A stretch of DNA of 64,000 nt from Anniella stebbinsi (GCA_029215795.1 JARDYH010000007.1:67262763-67326762), one strand, 5' to 3'; shown: positions 1 through 12,804, counted from the first letter of the stretch. Translations and numbers: made by a program. Notes: generated by a model not told the origin, from the letters alone.

Positions 1-3000
1 CAAGGTGTACAACATAGACCCTTCCCGCATTGAAGACCTGAGTCTGGCCGGCACCTCCGAGGTTGGAATTGCAGGTACAGCCAAAAGGGCTGAGTCTTCT
101 TTTCTCTCCTCTTTTTGTATTGTGAACATCAACAGAACAGAAAAATACATAAATAATAGCTGATCTCTTCCGGCAGGCCTACCTAGTTGCATTTTAAGAG
201 TTTTATAGTTATTTTAATAATGTATTAGTTCTATATGTTTTTCATCAGTTTTATGTATTTATACCATTCGCATTTAATGTTGTTCCCCGCCCTCGATCCA
301 GAGGGAGAGGCGGGTAAGAAATTGTTGTTGTTGTTGTTGTTGTTATTATTATTATTATTATTACATCGTGAAGAAGAAAAGGGAAAAAAGCTCATTATAT
401 ATATAGGAATATCGTCATTTGTCATCATGTGTACCGTTCATTTAAAAACCAGCAAAAAGGGAGAAAGTTATACATAGGTTTCAAGAAAAACAGACCAAAT
501 ATCTCTGTGTTTATCCACTCGCAAGTTTCGTCTATATAACACCCGTTCAAAAGTTGATAGTGTTATTAGGTCCTCAATCCATTGCATTATGGAAGGTGTG
601 GATTTGTCCTTCCAATGTGATAGTATAAGTCTTTGGGCTGTCATAAGGGCTCTGAAGATCCATCTGCACTGACCACGTGTGAACTTCTAAGAAGCCGGTA
701 GGTAATTTAGGGCCGAGTCTTAATCTGTGCACAAGAGAGAACATTTAGGGATGTTTCCAGATTTCTTCATTGAACAGATGCCCTCCTCAATTGTGTGCGA
801 AGGGAGAATCTTCCCGGGTTTGGGGGTTTTCAGAACAGTTTTTAAAAAGTTAATTTAATTAGAAATGTAATCCTCATATTTAGAATTTAATTAAAAATGT
901 AATCATATATAGAATAAAAAGTATCCAGTTCAACCAATCTCTCCATTAAGTGTGGCTTCAAACAAGCTCAAGGTCCATTAGTATTATAGAAGGTCCCTGC
1001 CTAAAACATGTATAGATGTTGCTTTTTATTGAGTACTTTGAGCTTGGTGTAGATCATGGATTCATTTTGGGTTCTAGTGGAGTGTGGTTTAGAGTGGATG
1101 GGCTGGGAATCCATGTAGTGAAAAGACAGGGATGTCTTGGGCGTATCAGAGAATCATAGAATAGTAGAGTTGGAAGGGGCCTCTAAGGCCATCGAGTCCA
1201 ACCCCCTGCTCAATGCAGGAATCCACCTTAAAGCATCCCTGACAGGTGGCTGTCCAGCTGCCTCTTGAAGGCCTCTAGTGTGGGAGAGCCCACGACCTTC
1301 CTAGGTACCATTGGTTCCATCGTCATACTGCTCTAACAGTCAGGAAGTTTTTCCTGATGTCCAGCCGAAATCTGGCTTCCTGTCACTTGAGCCCATGATT
1401 CCGCATCCTGCACTCTGGGATGGGTGGGATATGTACGTAGGTGAATGGCTTTAATCTACCCATGTGCAGGGGCTCATGGAAGAGTAATGTTTAAATGCAA
1501 AAAAGAAGCTCTTATATGCTTAATACATATGTATTGGTGGTTTACCAACGCTCCGTGTTTGTCCCGGGTTGCAAAGTGTATGTTAGCAGGGGGTGGGGGA
1601 GGAAGGAAAGGTTTGGGGTCAGTGGGGAAAAGAGGAGAGATATGCCCCCCATTTCTTACCCAAATCCCCTTCTGCTGCCCTTTGTTCCCAACAGGGTACT
1701 TCATGGATCATGCAGTGAATCTAAAAGACACACCAGTCAGGTGAGGACTTTCTACCTGCTTTGGGGGAATGCTCAGGTGCTGCCTGGCACATGCTATAGG
1801 ACGGTTGGAATTTCGGACGCCATCCCTGCAATTCCAGGTTCTCAGGAGTTACAACTTTGACCTGGTTCACGCATCACAACAAACTATAGTTTCATTAACC
1901 ATGTTTTTGTTAACTACACACAGTCGTAGCCTGCTGTGTTTTTCCTCTCCGCCTTCCACCCCAAATTCCTCTTGGCCTGATGGTCGTCATATCTCCTTCT
2001 ACCTTGGCAGGACGGTGTGTTCAAGCACGTGCTACAGAGTTGAAACGGATACTGGCAAGGAGCCATGGGGACTGTACAGAGTGCACCAGTTCACCAAGGT
2101 GAGGATCATATGGTGCTTGCTTATATATTCATTTATTATTACATTTATACTCCGCCTTTTTTCCTCTTGCACAGAACCTAAGGCGGCTTACGTGGTCTTC
2201 CGTACTGTCCGTCAGTAGCCTTATCCTCCATGAAGTTGTCTAATCCTCTTTTTTTACAAAAAAACTTTCTACGTTGGTGGCTATCGCTATTCCTTATTCG
2301 TACCCATTTATGTATTTGTTACATATCTGTCCCACTGTTTTTCCTTCGAGGGGCCCAAGGCGGTGCTCATGATTTAATTATGGGCTGTTAACCGCGAACA
2401 ACCCAAGACTGGGTTCAGACGAGCAGCGGGGGAAACAACACTTTATGGGTTGTTTCCCCAGCTCCTGTGCGTGCCGCTCGTGTGACTGGCATTTGCCTAG
2501 TTACCCGCACTGTGTCATCTGAACCTTGCACGTAGTTCAGCGGGGGTGGTTCCTTACCCACCCTAAAACACATGGCTACAACACGCAAGGGTGATGGACA
2601 TCTTATCCACTCTATAACACACAGGGGTGCGTGGAAACAACCCACACTGCATTGTATCCTCTGCTGATCATCCAAACGCTGCCAGAGTTCACAACTCAAT
2701 GACAAACCGTGGGTTCTCTTCCTGGGTTTGGCATGATTAACAACCCGTAGTTAAACTGCATTCCAGGGTTTGCATGTAACGGCAACCCATGATTCAATGA
2801 CAACCCATACTCTGGGTTGTCATGCAAGCCATCCACAGTGTGTGTGTGGGGGGGTTGGGGGGGTGCGTTTCAACACTGGCATAGGTCCCTGTTTCCCATG
2901 ACTCGTGGGCGCAGAACCGGAGATGCAGGCTTTAGATGGGCTTCAGAATCAGCTTCTCTTGCTGCAGAATTTGGGTCACCTTGAAGCAGGTGGGGGCTTT

Positions 3001-6000
3001 TTTCTCCTTGGCCCCAAAGATGGAGGAAGTAGGGTGGTGAGCCTGCACAGCAGTTTCCCACAACCTGCTGCCTTTTGGAGGTGTTACGACTGCAATGCCT
3101 GTCATTGTTATCCTTTCGGCGCCAGGTCAAGACTTTCCTCTTCTCCCCAGGCATTTAACAGCATATACTGAGCTTTGAATTGACTCCAGAACGACTATAT
3201 TTAGGCCCGGCTGAGAGTTCGCAGCTGTTTTAAATGTGTACTGTTTTTATATGTTGTCTGTTTTTTCATGCTTTTATGGTTTAAAATTTTGTATATCGGT
3301 TTTTAATGCCCAGAGTTTTAATTTTTGTAAACCGCCCAGAGAGCTTCGGCTATGGGGCGGTATATAAATGTAATAAATAAAATAAATAAATAAAACTCCG
3401 GTGGGAACACAGAGAGGGGATTGGGGCGTTGGGTGGATTCCGCTGCCTCTCCTCTTCCGTTCCCCTGCCGCCATAGCTAATGACCCGCTCGACTGTCTTT
3501 CTTTCTCTCTCTCCCAGGTAGAAATGTTTGGAGTGACCGCCAATGAGACCGGGTTGGAGAGTACGGCCTTGCTGGAGGAGTTCCTGGCTCTGCAGAAGGA
3601 GATCTTCTCTGAGCTGGAGCTGCACTACAAGTGAGGAGACCTTCCACGACTCCTGGCGATACCTAGGAGATCGGTGCTAGCGCTCCTCGCAGGGCATGAT
3701 CACCTTGCCTCGGGGCGGAGGGGGAGGACAGCTGGGCCAGCCAGTCAGCGCATCGCCACCCCGCCCAGGTTCCATGTCAGCTCCACTTTGGAGGGTGTAC
3801 GTACGTGCATGTTTAAAATATTAATACCACCTTCCTGCCAGACAGCAGGCCTCCGAGGCAACTTAGGATAGAAGGAAATTCACCCACGACAGACGTTTGT
3901 TTTTGGAGGGGGAAAAGAAGGCCGTATCGACTGGGAAAGTATTGCAGCTGCTTAAAAGTTCTGCCGTGGCAATGTGGAAAAATGCCTCCCCCCTCACCCG
4001 ACAGGATTTTGTCCCTGGGGAGAAGCACTTCCTTCAGGGCAGCTGGAGGGTCTTCTGCTCCTGGCTTTTCCTTGCAGCAGTGGGGCCTAAACCAGCAGAA
4101 CATGGGATGCCCCCTTCTACCAAGTCAGATTTCCAGCTCACCCAGCTCAGTATTGTCTGCACTGACTGGCAGCTGCTCTCTTGGGCCAGACTTCCCCACC
4201 CTCCTCTTGTCTTGGACTGCAGCTCCCATCATTCCCAGCACGGAGGGCACCAGATTGGGGAAGGCTGCTCTTAGGTCACAGGCAGAGGTCTTTGTCAGCC
4301 CCACCTAGAGGAGCCAGGATTTGAACCTGGTACCCTTTGGCAAGCCAAGCATGTGCTCCACCATTGAGCCACAGCCCTTCCTCGGTGAGGGGGTGCGATC
4401 GTGTGACCCGTCCGCTCCCCAGGCCTTCTGGTTTAACTGCAGCTCCTCCAGTGGCTGCTGACGCTGGAAAAGCTCCAGCTATAACTCTTTCACCTGAATT
4501 GCTTTTATTACTCTGAAGGCCCCTTTACTTCCATCACAGTCCCCTCCCCTAAGTTGTTGCGGAAATGTTTTCTCCTCCCCCCTCTGCACCCCCCAAAAAA
4601 ACCCACGAGAAATCACCCCTCCGGTTCAGGCTCACCAGTCTTCCCTGATCACTCTCCGGCAGACAGGTTTGGTGATCAGTGCTTTCTTAAATCATAGAAT
4701 CATAGAATAGTAGAGTTAGAAGGGGCCTCTAAGGCCATCGAGTCCAAACCCCCTGCTCAATGCAGGACTCTGCCTGAAAGCATCCCTGAAGGATGGCTGT
4801 CCAATTGCCTCTTGAAGGCTTCTAGGGTGGGGGAGCCCACCACCTCCCTAGGTAATCGGCTCTGTTGTTGTACTGCTCTAACAGTCAGGACGTTTTTCCT
4901 GATGTCCAGCTGGAGTCTGGCTTCCTGTAACTTGAGCCCGTTATTCGGTGTCCTGCACTCTGGGTTGACCGAGAAGAGATCCTGGCCCTCCTCTGTGTGA
5001 CAGCCTTCCAAGTATTTGAAGAATGCTCTCATGTCTCCCCTCCGTCTTCTCTTCTCCAGGCTAACCAGACCCAGTTCTTTCAGCCTCTCCTCATAGGGCT
5101 TTGTTTCCAAACCCCTGATCATCCTCATTGCCCTCCACTGAACCCCCTCCAGCTTGTCTGCATCCTTCTTGAAGTGGGGCCTAACTAGTGCCAAATAGAG
5201 GGGAACCAGTACCCCACGCTATTTAGAAGCTTTACTTCTATTAATGCAGCCACATCACACTGTTGGCTCATGTTCAGCTTGTGATCTTCATCTAGCGCAG
5301 ACCCAATGCAGTAAGGAACAGCATTAAATTCCTTTATAAAATACCTTTTGGAAATGCAACTAGAGCCCTTCAATACGGAATCACGTCATGGGTTTTTGGC
5401 ACTGCAGCAGTTGCTTTTGGGGGAAAGGGGGAAGGAGCGTTCCTATCCAGACAGGAAGCAAATCCATGTGGGCCGCTGGGCACCCGGCACGATTGCGTGG
5501 GTGTCTGGGCCTTGGAGAGGCAAAACTGCTTGTAAGCGAAGCAAATTGCCCCTCTGGATCCCAGAGCCAACAGCTCTGAGAGAGCAGCTCACCTGCAGAG
5601 AGAGAAGGTATTGGCTCAGCATCCCGATTGGCCAACCAAGACGGTGGCAGGGCGTGGCTGGCTCTCACAGCCGCATCCTTCAGGTCTGACTGATCTCTCT
5701 TTATGGGCAGGGTTCTGGATATGCCCACGCAGGAACTGGGTCTCCCTGCCTACCGGAAATTTGACATCGAGGCCTGGATGCCGGGACGGGGCAAGTACGG
5801 AGAGGTGAGTGGGGTCAGTCTGCTGGCTTGAAACGACAGCACGTTCCTTAGACAAGGTAAGGTAAGGGCCCCCCTCCTCCCCTCTGTGCGCCCCCCCCTC
5901 CCCTCCGCGTGCCCTCTCCTTACCTTTCCGGGACGCCCGCTCCCGTCCGGCGCCGGCGGCTACTGCCAGTGGGCTTTGCGGCCTGCTCTAGAGTAGCGCG

Positions 6001-7726
6001 CCGGGTGATGTCCATCCTATAACTGACGTATAAGACAACCCCCGACTTTAGAGACGATTTTCCAGGGTTAAAAAGTCATCTTATACGCCGGAAAATACAT
6101 TTGCTGCTGCGGTTTGAAATCATCATTTTTTCCCCCAAGTTTAAGCTGCGTGGATATTGATCTCTTCTTTTAATATCACTTGAAATTGCTGCTGCTTTTA
6201 AAGGAAATACTTTAATGTATTTTTGTCCTTGGTTTTGTCCTGCTTCTTTTTATTACACATGTCACCCTGAGAGCTTCAGCTATAGGGTGACTTATAAATG
6301 AAACTTCGCACACAAGGAAACACATGTGTTTCTGAGCTCAGAGCTCAGAAACCAGAGCTCAGAGCCAAGAGCTCAGAGGCCGCTCTCCACCCCGCCCCAG
6401 ACACCCACTGTTCCCTTGTCACCAACTGCGTTGCTTTTCCACCCTGCTCTCTTCACTTTTTGGGAAGCTGCTAAAGGGGCTCACCAGGTTAGGGGTTGGA
6501 ATTGTCCCCCTCTCCTGTTCCAGAATGCAGCCCATTTCCCCAAATGCAGCCCTGACCCTCCCAGCGTCATCGGAGCCATGGAGAGTTGAACCACGCCCCT
6601 TCAGCTGCATAGCCACACCTCTTTATCTGCATAGCTCCACCCCAAGGTCCAGTTCTTGGTCTCGGCTTTTCTCTGTGTGATCCTTTTGAAGGCTGCAGCT
6701 TGGCTTCTCTGTCCTGGCAGCTGGCTTCATCCTTCCTTCCTTCCCTCCCCACCACCCGCCAGATCTCCAGCACCTCCAACTGCACAGACTACCAGAGCCG
6801 GCGGTTGAATATCATGTACTACAACCAGGAAGGGCGACTGTCCTACACACATACGGTGAGCCTGGGAGAAAGTGGGGAGCCCCCGTGTTCATTACCTGCC
6901 CTTTCGCTGCTTCACCTGGTGGCCCCCGACCTCTCACAGCACACGCTTGTTTCCCTCGGCAGGTCAACGGCACTGCCTGCGCCATCCCCCGGATGCTCAT
7001 TGCCCTCATAGAGTCCAACCAGTGCAAGGTTTGTTTTTAAGTGTTATTCAATAGGACTCAGTAGATGGGATGCTTTAAAAAGACCAGCTGGATTCTGCAG
7101 AGTGAAAGGCGGCTTTAGATTTTTGAAGGAGGTCCATAAATGTCACTGATTCATCCATTCAAGGACTGAACCAGGTTCTGGGGCTGAGGCTTCTGGTTCA
7201 TCCTCTTAATATCAAATGAAGCCCAGAGTATTACTGTGTCTGTCTTGCTTTAAGGTGCATACAGGGTATAGAAAGAGATCATAGGATAGTAGAGTTGGAA
7301 GAGCTATAAGGCCATCGAGTCCAACCCCTTGCTCAGTGCAGGAATCCACCTTAAAGTATCCCTGACAGATGGTTGTCCAGCTACCTCTTGAAGGCCTCTC
7401 GGGTGGGAGAGCCCACCACCTCCCTAGGTCACTGGTTCCATTGTTGTACTGCTCTAACAGTCAGGATGTTTTTCCTGATGTCCTGCTGGAACCTGGCTTC
7501 CTGTAACATGAGCCCATTATTCCATGTTCTTTGCACTCTGGTCTTGGTCCTGATCTGCACAGTGGCATAACCCCGCTCTGCCTTTGCTCTTCCCTCCTCC
7601 CGCTCTCAGGACGGCAGCATTCGAGTGCCAGAAGCCCTCCAGCCCCTGATGGGCACAGAGATAATCGGCAAGCCCAGCTATGCACCATTGAAATACATCG
7701 GCCCGAACCAGCCCAGGAAACGCTGA
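1..7726 (+). CDS. SARS2: Mitochondrial seryl-tRNA synthetase, 3' part (8 exons)
   Basis: Class II aminoacyl-tRNA synthetase that charges mitochondrial tRNA-Ser in the matrix. Exons read as 1-74 (cut by the window edge; base 1 ends a codon), 1695-1740, 2011-2098, 3518-3630, 5711-5804, 6763-6855, 6963-7028 and 7610-7726. All visible introns are GT-AG, and together the exons give 229 residues in one frame ending NQPRKR-stop. Class II motif 2 is visible in exon 3 ([13 protein letters not shown], then [10 protein letters not shown]), followed by the [20 protein letters not shown] segment. The motif 3 region is in exon 7 ([18 protein letters not shown]). The order and wording of these blocks match vertebrate SARS2 closely, and the neighbouring CCER2 supports the call. 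The N-terminal tRNA-binding arm and motif 1 lie outside the window. The C-terminal tail after PRK looks shorter than in human (comparison from memory). Confidence 0.95.
196..366 (+). mobile_element. L2-type LINE 3' tail with TTG/TTA microsatellite
   Basis: In SARS2 intron 1. The segment 'gttccccgcc...gatccaga...gaggcgggtaagaaa' matches, in the same order, the tail of the L2 copy at 43395-44625 (there on the minus strand). It ends in about seven TTG units and then TTA units (322-362). Confidence 0.7.
468..720 (-). pseudogene. L1 ORF2 C-terminal relic
   Basis: Reading the minus strand gives an uninterrupted peptide with LINE-1 ORF2 tail character: [17 protein letters not shown], then [20 protein letters not shown], then [16 protein letters not shown]. 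The stop is at 470-468. There is no methionine start. It is a decayed transposon end inside SARS2 intron 1. Family assignment is by the WK...W...E..Y...FW-type tail pattern only. Confidence 0.55.
1149..1425 (-). mobile_element. CR1 LINE 3' end
   Basis: Begins with the reverse complement of the CR1 terminal repeat (agaatcatagaatagtagag). It continues through the conserved 'ccaaccccctgctcaatgca' and 'gtttttcctgatgtccagc' blocks. In SARS2 intron 1. Confidence 0.9.
3093..3396 (+). mobile_element. L2-type LINE 3' end
   Basis: Runs from 'cgccaggtcaagactttcct' through 'accgcccagagagcttcggc' and 'atggggcggtatataaatg' to a TAATAAATAAA tail. The same element recurs at 48520-48940 (+) and 61775-62240 (-). 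Lies in SARS2 intron 3. Confidence 0.8.
4306..4383 (-). mobile_element. tRNA-derived SINE head fragment
   Basis: On the minus strand a box-A-like 'gtggctcaatggtggagcac' and a box-B-like 'aggttcaaatcctgg' have tRNA-like spacing. The acceptor stem does not fold, and the context is SARS2 intron 4 among other repeats, so it is a SINE and not a working tRNA gene. Confidence 0.6.
4690..5345 (-). mobile_element. CR1 LINE, reverse transcriptase C-terminus and 3' end
   Basis: A minus-strand open stretch (5194-4757) encodes the CR1 ORF2 tail ([17 protein letters not shown], then [20 protein letters not shown], then [17 protein letters not shown]). It is flanked at 4690 by the (ATTCTATG)-type CR1 terminus. 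It is truncated 5' and lies in SARS2 intron 4. Confidence 0.9.
5805..6762 (+). other. SARS2 intron 5, repeat-rich
   Basis: No exon is seen here. It holds a CpG-rich patch (about 5880-6000), a fragment with the inverted words 'gtataagacaacccccgac' and 'catcttatacgccggaaaat' (6020-6105) that looks like DNA-transposon debris, and an L2-like tail (about 6230-6305). Confidence 0.5.
7275..7545 (-). mobile_element. CR1 LINE 3' end
   Basis: Same CR1 3' block as at 1149-1425 (tagagttggaag..., ...tgctctaacagtcaggatg). It fills much of SARS2 intron 7, just upstream of the last SARS2 exon. Confidence 0.85.
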
Positions 7727-8249
7727 GTCGGCGGCTGCGGATGCAGATGGGCACCCTGGAAAGTCCGAAACGACGGAGCAGTTGAGCGACCCAGATGTGG
7801 GATGGACCAGCCCCTAGTTGCAAGGGTGCCTGGCTGCTGCCGTGTGTCGCTCACTAGGGGGGCTCTGGAAGTGGGGCTCGGATACTGGAGGGAGGCAACC
7901 TTTACCACCACCACACCACCTTGTGGGACCTGTAGTTGTGAAGGGCTCTCACTGCTTCTTTGTACATGGCAAGACGCAGCTCAAGGTCTCAGGTCTCCTT
8001 TCCAAGATGATCTCTGTGGGACGCAGTGTTTCCAGGAGGGCTGTGTCCCCAGCGCCTTGTAGAAGCCCTGAAGCTCAACGTGGGATTCAGGTACAGGGTT
8101 GGGGGGGATCCTTTTTGCCCTCCTGCTGACCCTGGGATCTTGCAACTCTTGATTAGACGGAGTCTGCCTTCTCTCTTTCACAATATCCTCTTTGTCTGCT
8201 CCACTTTGGGGGGGACCGTTGACGAAACGGAGAAGACGTTCATTCACAC

Positions 8250-8295
8250 AATAAAGGTCACAAATGCCAAAGTGGGCCATGTTTCTAGCAATAAA
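8250..8295 (+). terminator. SARS2 polyadenylation signals
   Basis: Two AATAAA hexamers (8250-8255 and 8290-8295) lie about 525 and 565 bases after the SARS2 stop codon. The mRNA 3' end is therefore expected at about 8265-8315. Based on motif and position only. Confidence 0.6.
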
Positions 8296-9639
8296 GGTTT
8301 GGGTTGCTGCCCTTTTCTGGATGATGTGGGAGGTTAGCCTGGCCAAGCGCAGCGTCCCCCTAACGGTGTCAGGCGCCATGTGTGCCCCACTTCTGAATTG
8401 CAATGTATCATTCCCCTGAAAATTGCACCACCCATTTGGGGGATGTGTATATGCTCCATCTCCACCACACCCACCACCCTGGTTGATATTCTGCACCAAG
8501 AAGAGAAACTCTTTGAAAATGGGAGTCGATTTGCATCATTTTGATGGTGCTAGCTATGGAGAGGGATGATGGGAGTTGTAATCCAACACATGTGCAGGTT
8601 GGGGAAAAGGGGTTAGGAACTTCCGCTTTCCCCCCCAATCGGTTCTCTTTTTTAGTCCATAATTTTCAGGAAGCTGAACTCAGCATCTGGCGTTGAATTC
8701 TGTACACTTTCTGCACTTGTGCAGAATTGCAGCATATACCCGGTTGGCCCTGTTTCTTCTGCAGTAGTAGAATCAGCTGCAATGGCAGGAGAACGGATGC
8801 TCTGGGCCTGCAGCTCATCTAAATTACATCTCCCATCAGCCCCAGCTGCCATTGCCAATGTCCGAAGCTGGTAGAGTTAATCCACAGTAGCTGGAGATCT
8901 CCACCTCCCCTTCTTCTGCACTAGCCCTTGCCCTCTAATGTTGGCTTAGGGCTCAGTCCTAGGCATATTTAGATGACTAAGTCTTACGGCTCCCAGCATT
9001 CTCCAGCCAATCGTGCTGGCTGGGGAATGATGGGAGTTGTAGGCCCTTTTTTCCTGTCCAAACAGGCATGGGATTGCATCCATCATCACTGACTCAAGAG
9101 ATCCCTGGTTCTTCCTCTGTCCAGGGTTCTGGTGTTCCTATTTATTTATTTATCATATTTTTACCCCGCTCTCAGCCCCCCCCCCCAAAAAAAAGGCTGT
9201 CGGAACAGCTTATCAATTAGCAAAGAAGACAGTCCCTGCCCTTAGGATTACAATCTAAAGACACGACACACAAGGAAAAGGAGTTGGGGAGGGAAGAGGG
9301 GAAAAAGAATTAAGAAGGCCGGCAACAGGGCTGATGGGATTGTTCTGCTCATGGGGGAAGGGAGTCCAACTGGAGCAGGCTCTGATGTTTGCCTGCTCCT
9401 GGCCCCCATCATTAGCAGCGTTTCCCCCAATGAGGGAGCTCTCTTCCCAAACGTCAGCCAAGATTGGAGGAGTAGATGGAGTAGACAATGTGGGTTGGGA
9501 TTGGTTGTGTGCGGCCGGTTGACATTTTCCACCTCCAGTCGCGAGAGTAGCGGTAGCAATGGCCCCATTTCTTATCCTATAGCTCCTGTGCTTTTGATGG
9601 CAGCTTGTACCATAGAAACGAAGTGAAGTTTAGAAACAG

Positions 9640-10480
9640 AGATTTGGGACAGATCTTGGAGATCAACTAGTCCAACTCTGCTTGACACAGGATGCAATTT
9701 GTGAGCCCCTGCTGGATGGCCATCCAACAACGGAGAACCCAAGGCGGTCTGTTCCACTGCCAAACACCTTACAGTTAAGGAGTTGTTCCTAAACTGGAAA
9801 CAAAGTCCTATGAGATTGAAAGAACTAGGCATCTTTAGCCTGGAGAAGAGAAGATTTGAGGGGAGACATGATAGCACTCTTCAAGTACTTGAAAGGTCAT
9901 CACACAGAGGAGGGCCAGGATCTCTTCTCAGTCCTCCCAGAGTGTAGGACTCAGATTAATAGGTGCAAGTTACAGGAAGCCAGATTCCGGCTGGACATCA
10001 GGAAAAACGTCCTGACTGTTAGAGCAGTACGACAACAGAGCCTATTGCCTAGGGAGGTCGTGGGCTCTCCCACACTAGAGGCATTCAAGAGGCAGCTGGA
10101 CAACCATCTGTCAGGGATGCTTTAAGGTAGATTCCTGCATTGAGCAGGGGGTTGGACTCGATGGCCTCATATAGGCCCCTTCCAACTCTACTATTCTATG
10201 ATTCTATAATGTTTAGCTGATATCTGCATCCCTTGTTTTTCACCCATTGGTTCAAACCTTGAATACTGGAGCAACAGAGAACAAATCTGAATGACAGCCG
10301 TTCAGATATTTGAAGACTGCTATCCTGTTTCCCTTTCGAATTCTCTTCAGGCTCAACACTCCATTCTTTTGACTTTTCCTAATAGGACTTGGTTTCCAGA
10401 CCCCTCACCATCCTGGTTGCTCATCTCTGGATGTGACCTAATTTGTTAATCTTAAAATGTGGTACCCGGTAGTCTACACA
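9640..10480. mobile_element. CR1 (+) inserted into an older CR1 (-)
   Basis: The plus-strand CR1 occupies about 9806-10208, ends 'ctactattctatgattctat', and encodes the GQDLFSVLPECRTQINRCKL tail. On both sides (9640-9805 and about 10215-10480) lie minus-strand pieces of another CR1/L3-like copy, so the younger element split the older one. Confidence 0.75.
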
Positions 10481-11198
10481 GCTCCAAATATGCGGAAGCT
10501 GTGTAGAGTACTGGGTACCACAGAACTCCCTTAGAGTTCTGATTGGTTCTGACTGAAACTCCGAGCCGATTCACCATCCCACTGACATCGGAGCCACCAG
10601 CCTCCACTGATTGTGAGCTCACCCGCCTTCGGTCGCCATCTGTTATTTGCGAGCAACGAAGTCTCCCATTAGCACCGGCTCTCATCAGCAAGAGTCAACC
10701 TCCATCAGGTGCATGAAGTGATAGCCTGGACACACCTGATGGGCAGGTGTGTTTCCTTTACACAACAAGTCAGTTGCAAAGCAGAACGCCCCGCGTGTGC
10801 CTTCTAAAGATACCCCCAGTCCAAAAGAGATGGCAGGTGAAAGAAAAAGGTCACCTGGGGCCGCAGGTGGGATTGGTCTTACCTGTTGCGGTGTTGCAAG
10901 GCAGCTGCTATGTAAACTGCTCTCCAATGTGTATACAGAGCAAGTGAGGCAAAGTGTCAAAAGAGAAAGAAAAGGCTGGATCAGCTGGAGTCAAAAATGC
11001 TGGCAGGGAACCCTGTTGAACTTCTGCAAGACCCTTCTTTCAGCGTGGGTGTTAAACATATTTATGGCACCATCAGTGGATGGAGGCCTTAACAATCCGA
11101 AATCGTAGTTACCTGCTCTGAGGAGTTTACAAGCTAAATTTGGAGGATGGGGGAGCCAGCAGAAGCAAAATGTCATGTGCAGGTAAAGGATAACCTAG

Positions 11199-11293
11199 GC
11201 CAGCCTTCTCCAACCTGGTGCTTTCCAGGTGTGTCGGGCTGCAACTTTCAGCATCCTACACATCTGGAGGGCACCAGGTTGGAGAAGGCTGGC
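11199..11293. mobile_element. Palindromic MITE (SBS-core family), example copy
   Basis: Perfect 20-bp terminal inverted repeats (gccagccttctccaacctgg at the left, its reverse complement at the right) flank a short core. Related copies lie near 4189-4270, 11537-11636, 13420-13532, 15455-15562, 16466-16556, 18826-18972, 20709-20830, 25715-25850, 31300-31425, 31608-31742, 33470-33560, 35508-35632, 37330-37400, 60402-60480 and 63515-63645. The usual core is 'gactacaactcccatcatc' with its inverse 'gatgggagttgtagtcc'. The class is probably non-autonomous hAT, judged from CAGGGGTGGGCAAC-like ends in some copies, but this is not proven. Confidence 0.7.
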
Positions 11294-12532
11294 CAAGGAT
11301 CAATGCGGGCAGTTACCTGTGGGGGAGGAGATGTTAGTCATAGGCCAATCAGGTGGGCTTTGGGAAAGGATTTGAAGACACAGCTGCATGCGTGGCCAGC
11401 ACAGCAAGTTTCTAGTCCTCAAGGCTGTTTGGGCGCCCGCCATGTCTCGACAAAAGTCTCTGACCCTAGGAGTCCACTGAGGTTGAGGGAGCTTCTTGGA
11501 ATTAGGATGGAAATCCTTTGACGCTGCCCACGTTCCAGACCAGCCTTCCCTAACCTGGCGCCCTCCAGAGAAGTCAGGCTATAACTCATGGCTGTCTGGG
11601 AATGATGGGAGGTGTAGTCCAGGTTGGGGGAGGCTGAATCTTATCTTTGACACCTAATCTTTTCACCCACACCTGTCCGCCTCTATTGCACTCTTCCTGT
11701 TCATAACTTGCCCGCTATGTTACTCTCTGGTGCAAAGAGAGAACCAGAGTGAGAAAGAAATTAAACCCCGCAAGGAAATTATGTAACAAATTCGCTCCGG
11801 TTTTCCCGTTGTTGCATGGAGTTAAGCATCTCCAAGTACCACTGAATTCAAAGACTTTCAGACACACGAGTTCAGCTCTGCAACCCGATGCTATACAGAT
11901 TTACTCAGAAATCCGTCCCTTTGCGTTTAATGGGCCCCTATTTCTAGATAAGTGGTCAGTGAATGAATTGCTGTAGCAGGCAGCGATTCCGTGCACACTT
12001 GCTCAAGAGTAAGCCCCATTGAACCGAGTGCGATTTAATTCCAAGTACGGTAACCCTGCCTAGGATCTGACTGTCCGCCACATCCTTCCAGATCCTGTTT
12101 TCATTTGCATCACTTATTCCATCGGTCGAGCTTTTTTGATATTAATATTTCATTCTTTGTTAGATGTTTCTTGCAGTGGTGGTGGTGGGGGAATATAAAT
12201 GAAGCACTCTAGAAAACAACAATCCTACCCTGCCTTCAAAATATCCTTTCTCCTCCTCAATTGCTTCCTTTTTAGCTGTAGGTTTGTATTTTTAGCCGCA
12301 GGCAGAAATCCAGTGAATTATTTTGACTTCCTTTTATTTTCTTTTTTCCCTTTCTAGCTGGAAACACCTCAGGCAGGCAGGAGCATACAAAATGGTTTCG
12401 AGGCAAGGATCAATCGCGTACAAATATTTTGCTTTAACCAGTGGGACATTTTTTAGAGCCTCTCCAGTGCCTGAAGGTAAGGAGACAATTCCACCCCCCT
12501 GTACCCCCCCCCAATCTTCTGTTGGGAGCAGG

Positions 12533-12570
12533 TGACATCACTTCCTCCCCAGCCTGCCTCCTATTTAAAA
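12533..12570 (+). promoter_or_regulatory. Candidate CCER2 core promoter (CRE-like site + TATA)
   Basis: TGACATCA (12533-12540), one base from a cAMP response element, lies 22 bases before TATTTAAA (12563-12570). That predicts a transcription start near 12595 and a 5' leader of about 210 bases to the ATG at 12805. CRE plus TATA at this spacing resembles the chromogranin A promoter (established knowledge). Use in this gene is inferred. Confidence 0.45.
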
Positions 12571-12804
12571 TCCCCCCCTCCCCACTGTCTGAGACGCACC
12601 TCCGTTCAGTTTCTCTCGCGCACAAAGAGATCCTTCACCCTTCAGCATCCAAGGACGTCCGTCGGCTCTACCTCCTCCTCCTCCTCCCTCTGTTCTTCTG
12701 TTCCCTGCTTCCAACTCTTCCATCCATCCCTGATTCCATCCTCCCCCCCCCCTTCTCTTAAAAAGAGCCAGCAGAAAAACTGCAGACCCTTTAGGAGCTC
12801 AGCC

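Larger units (their letters stand above)
8316..12530. other. SARS2-CCER2 intergenic region
   Basis: No gene is recognised. It contains nested CR1 copies (9640-10480), palindromic MITEs with the 'acaactcccat' core (about 8560, 9000, 11199-11293, 11537-11636), a near-perfect inverted repeat at 10459-10521 (gtggtacccggtag... paired with ...ctgggtaccac), and a 'taagccccattga' family fragment (about 11880-12070). Open frames here have no family resemblance beyond LINEs. Confidence 0.6.
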
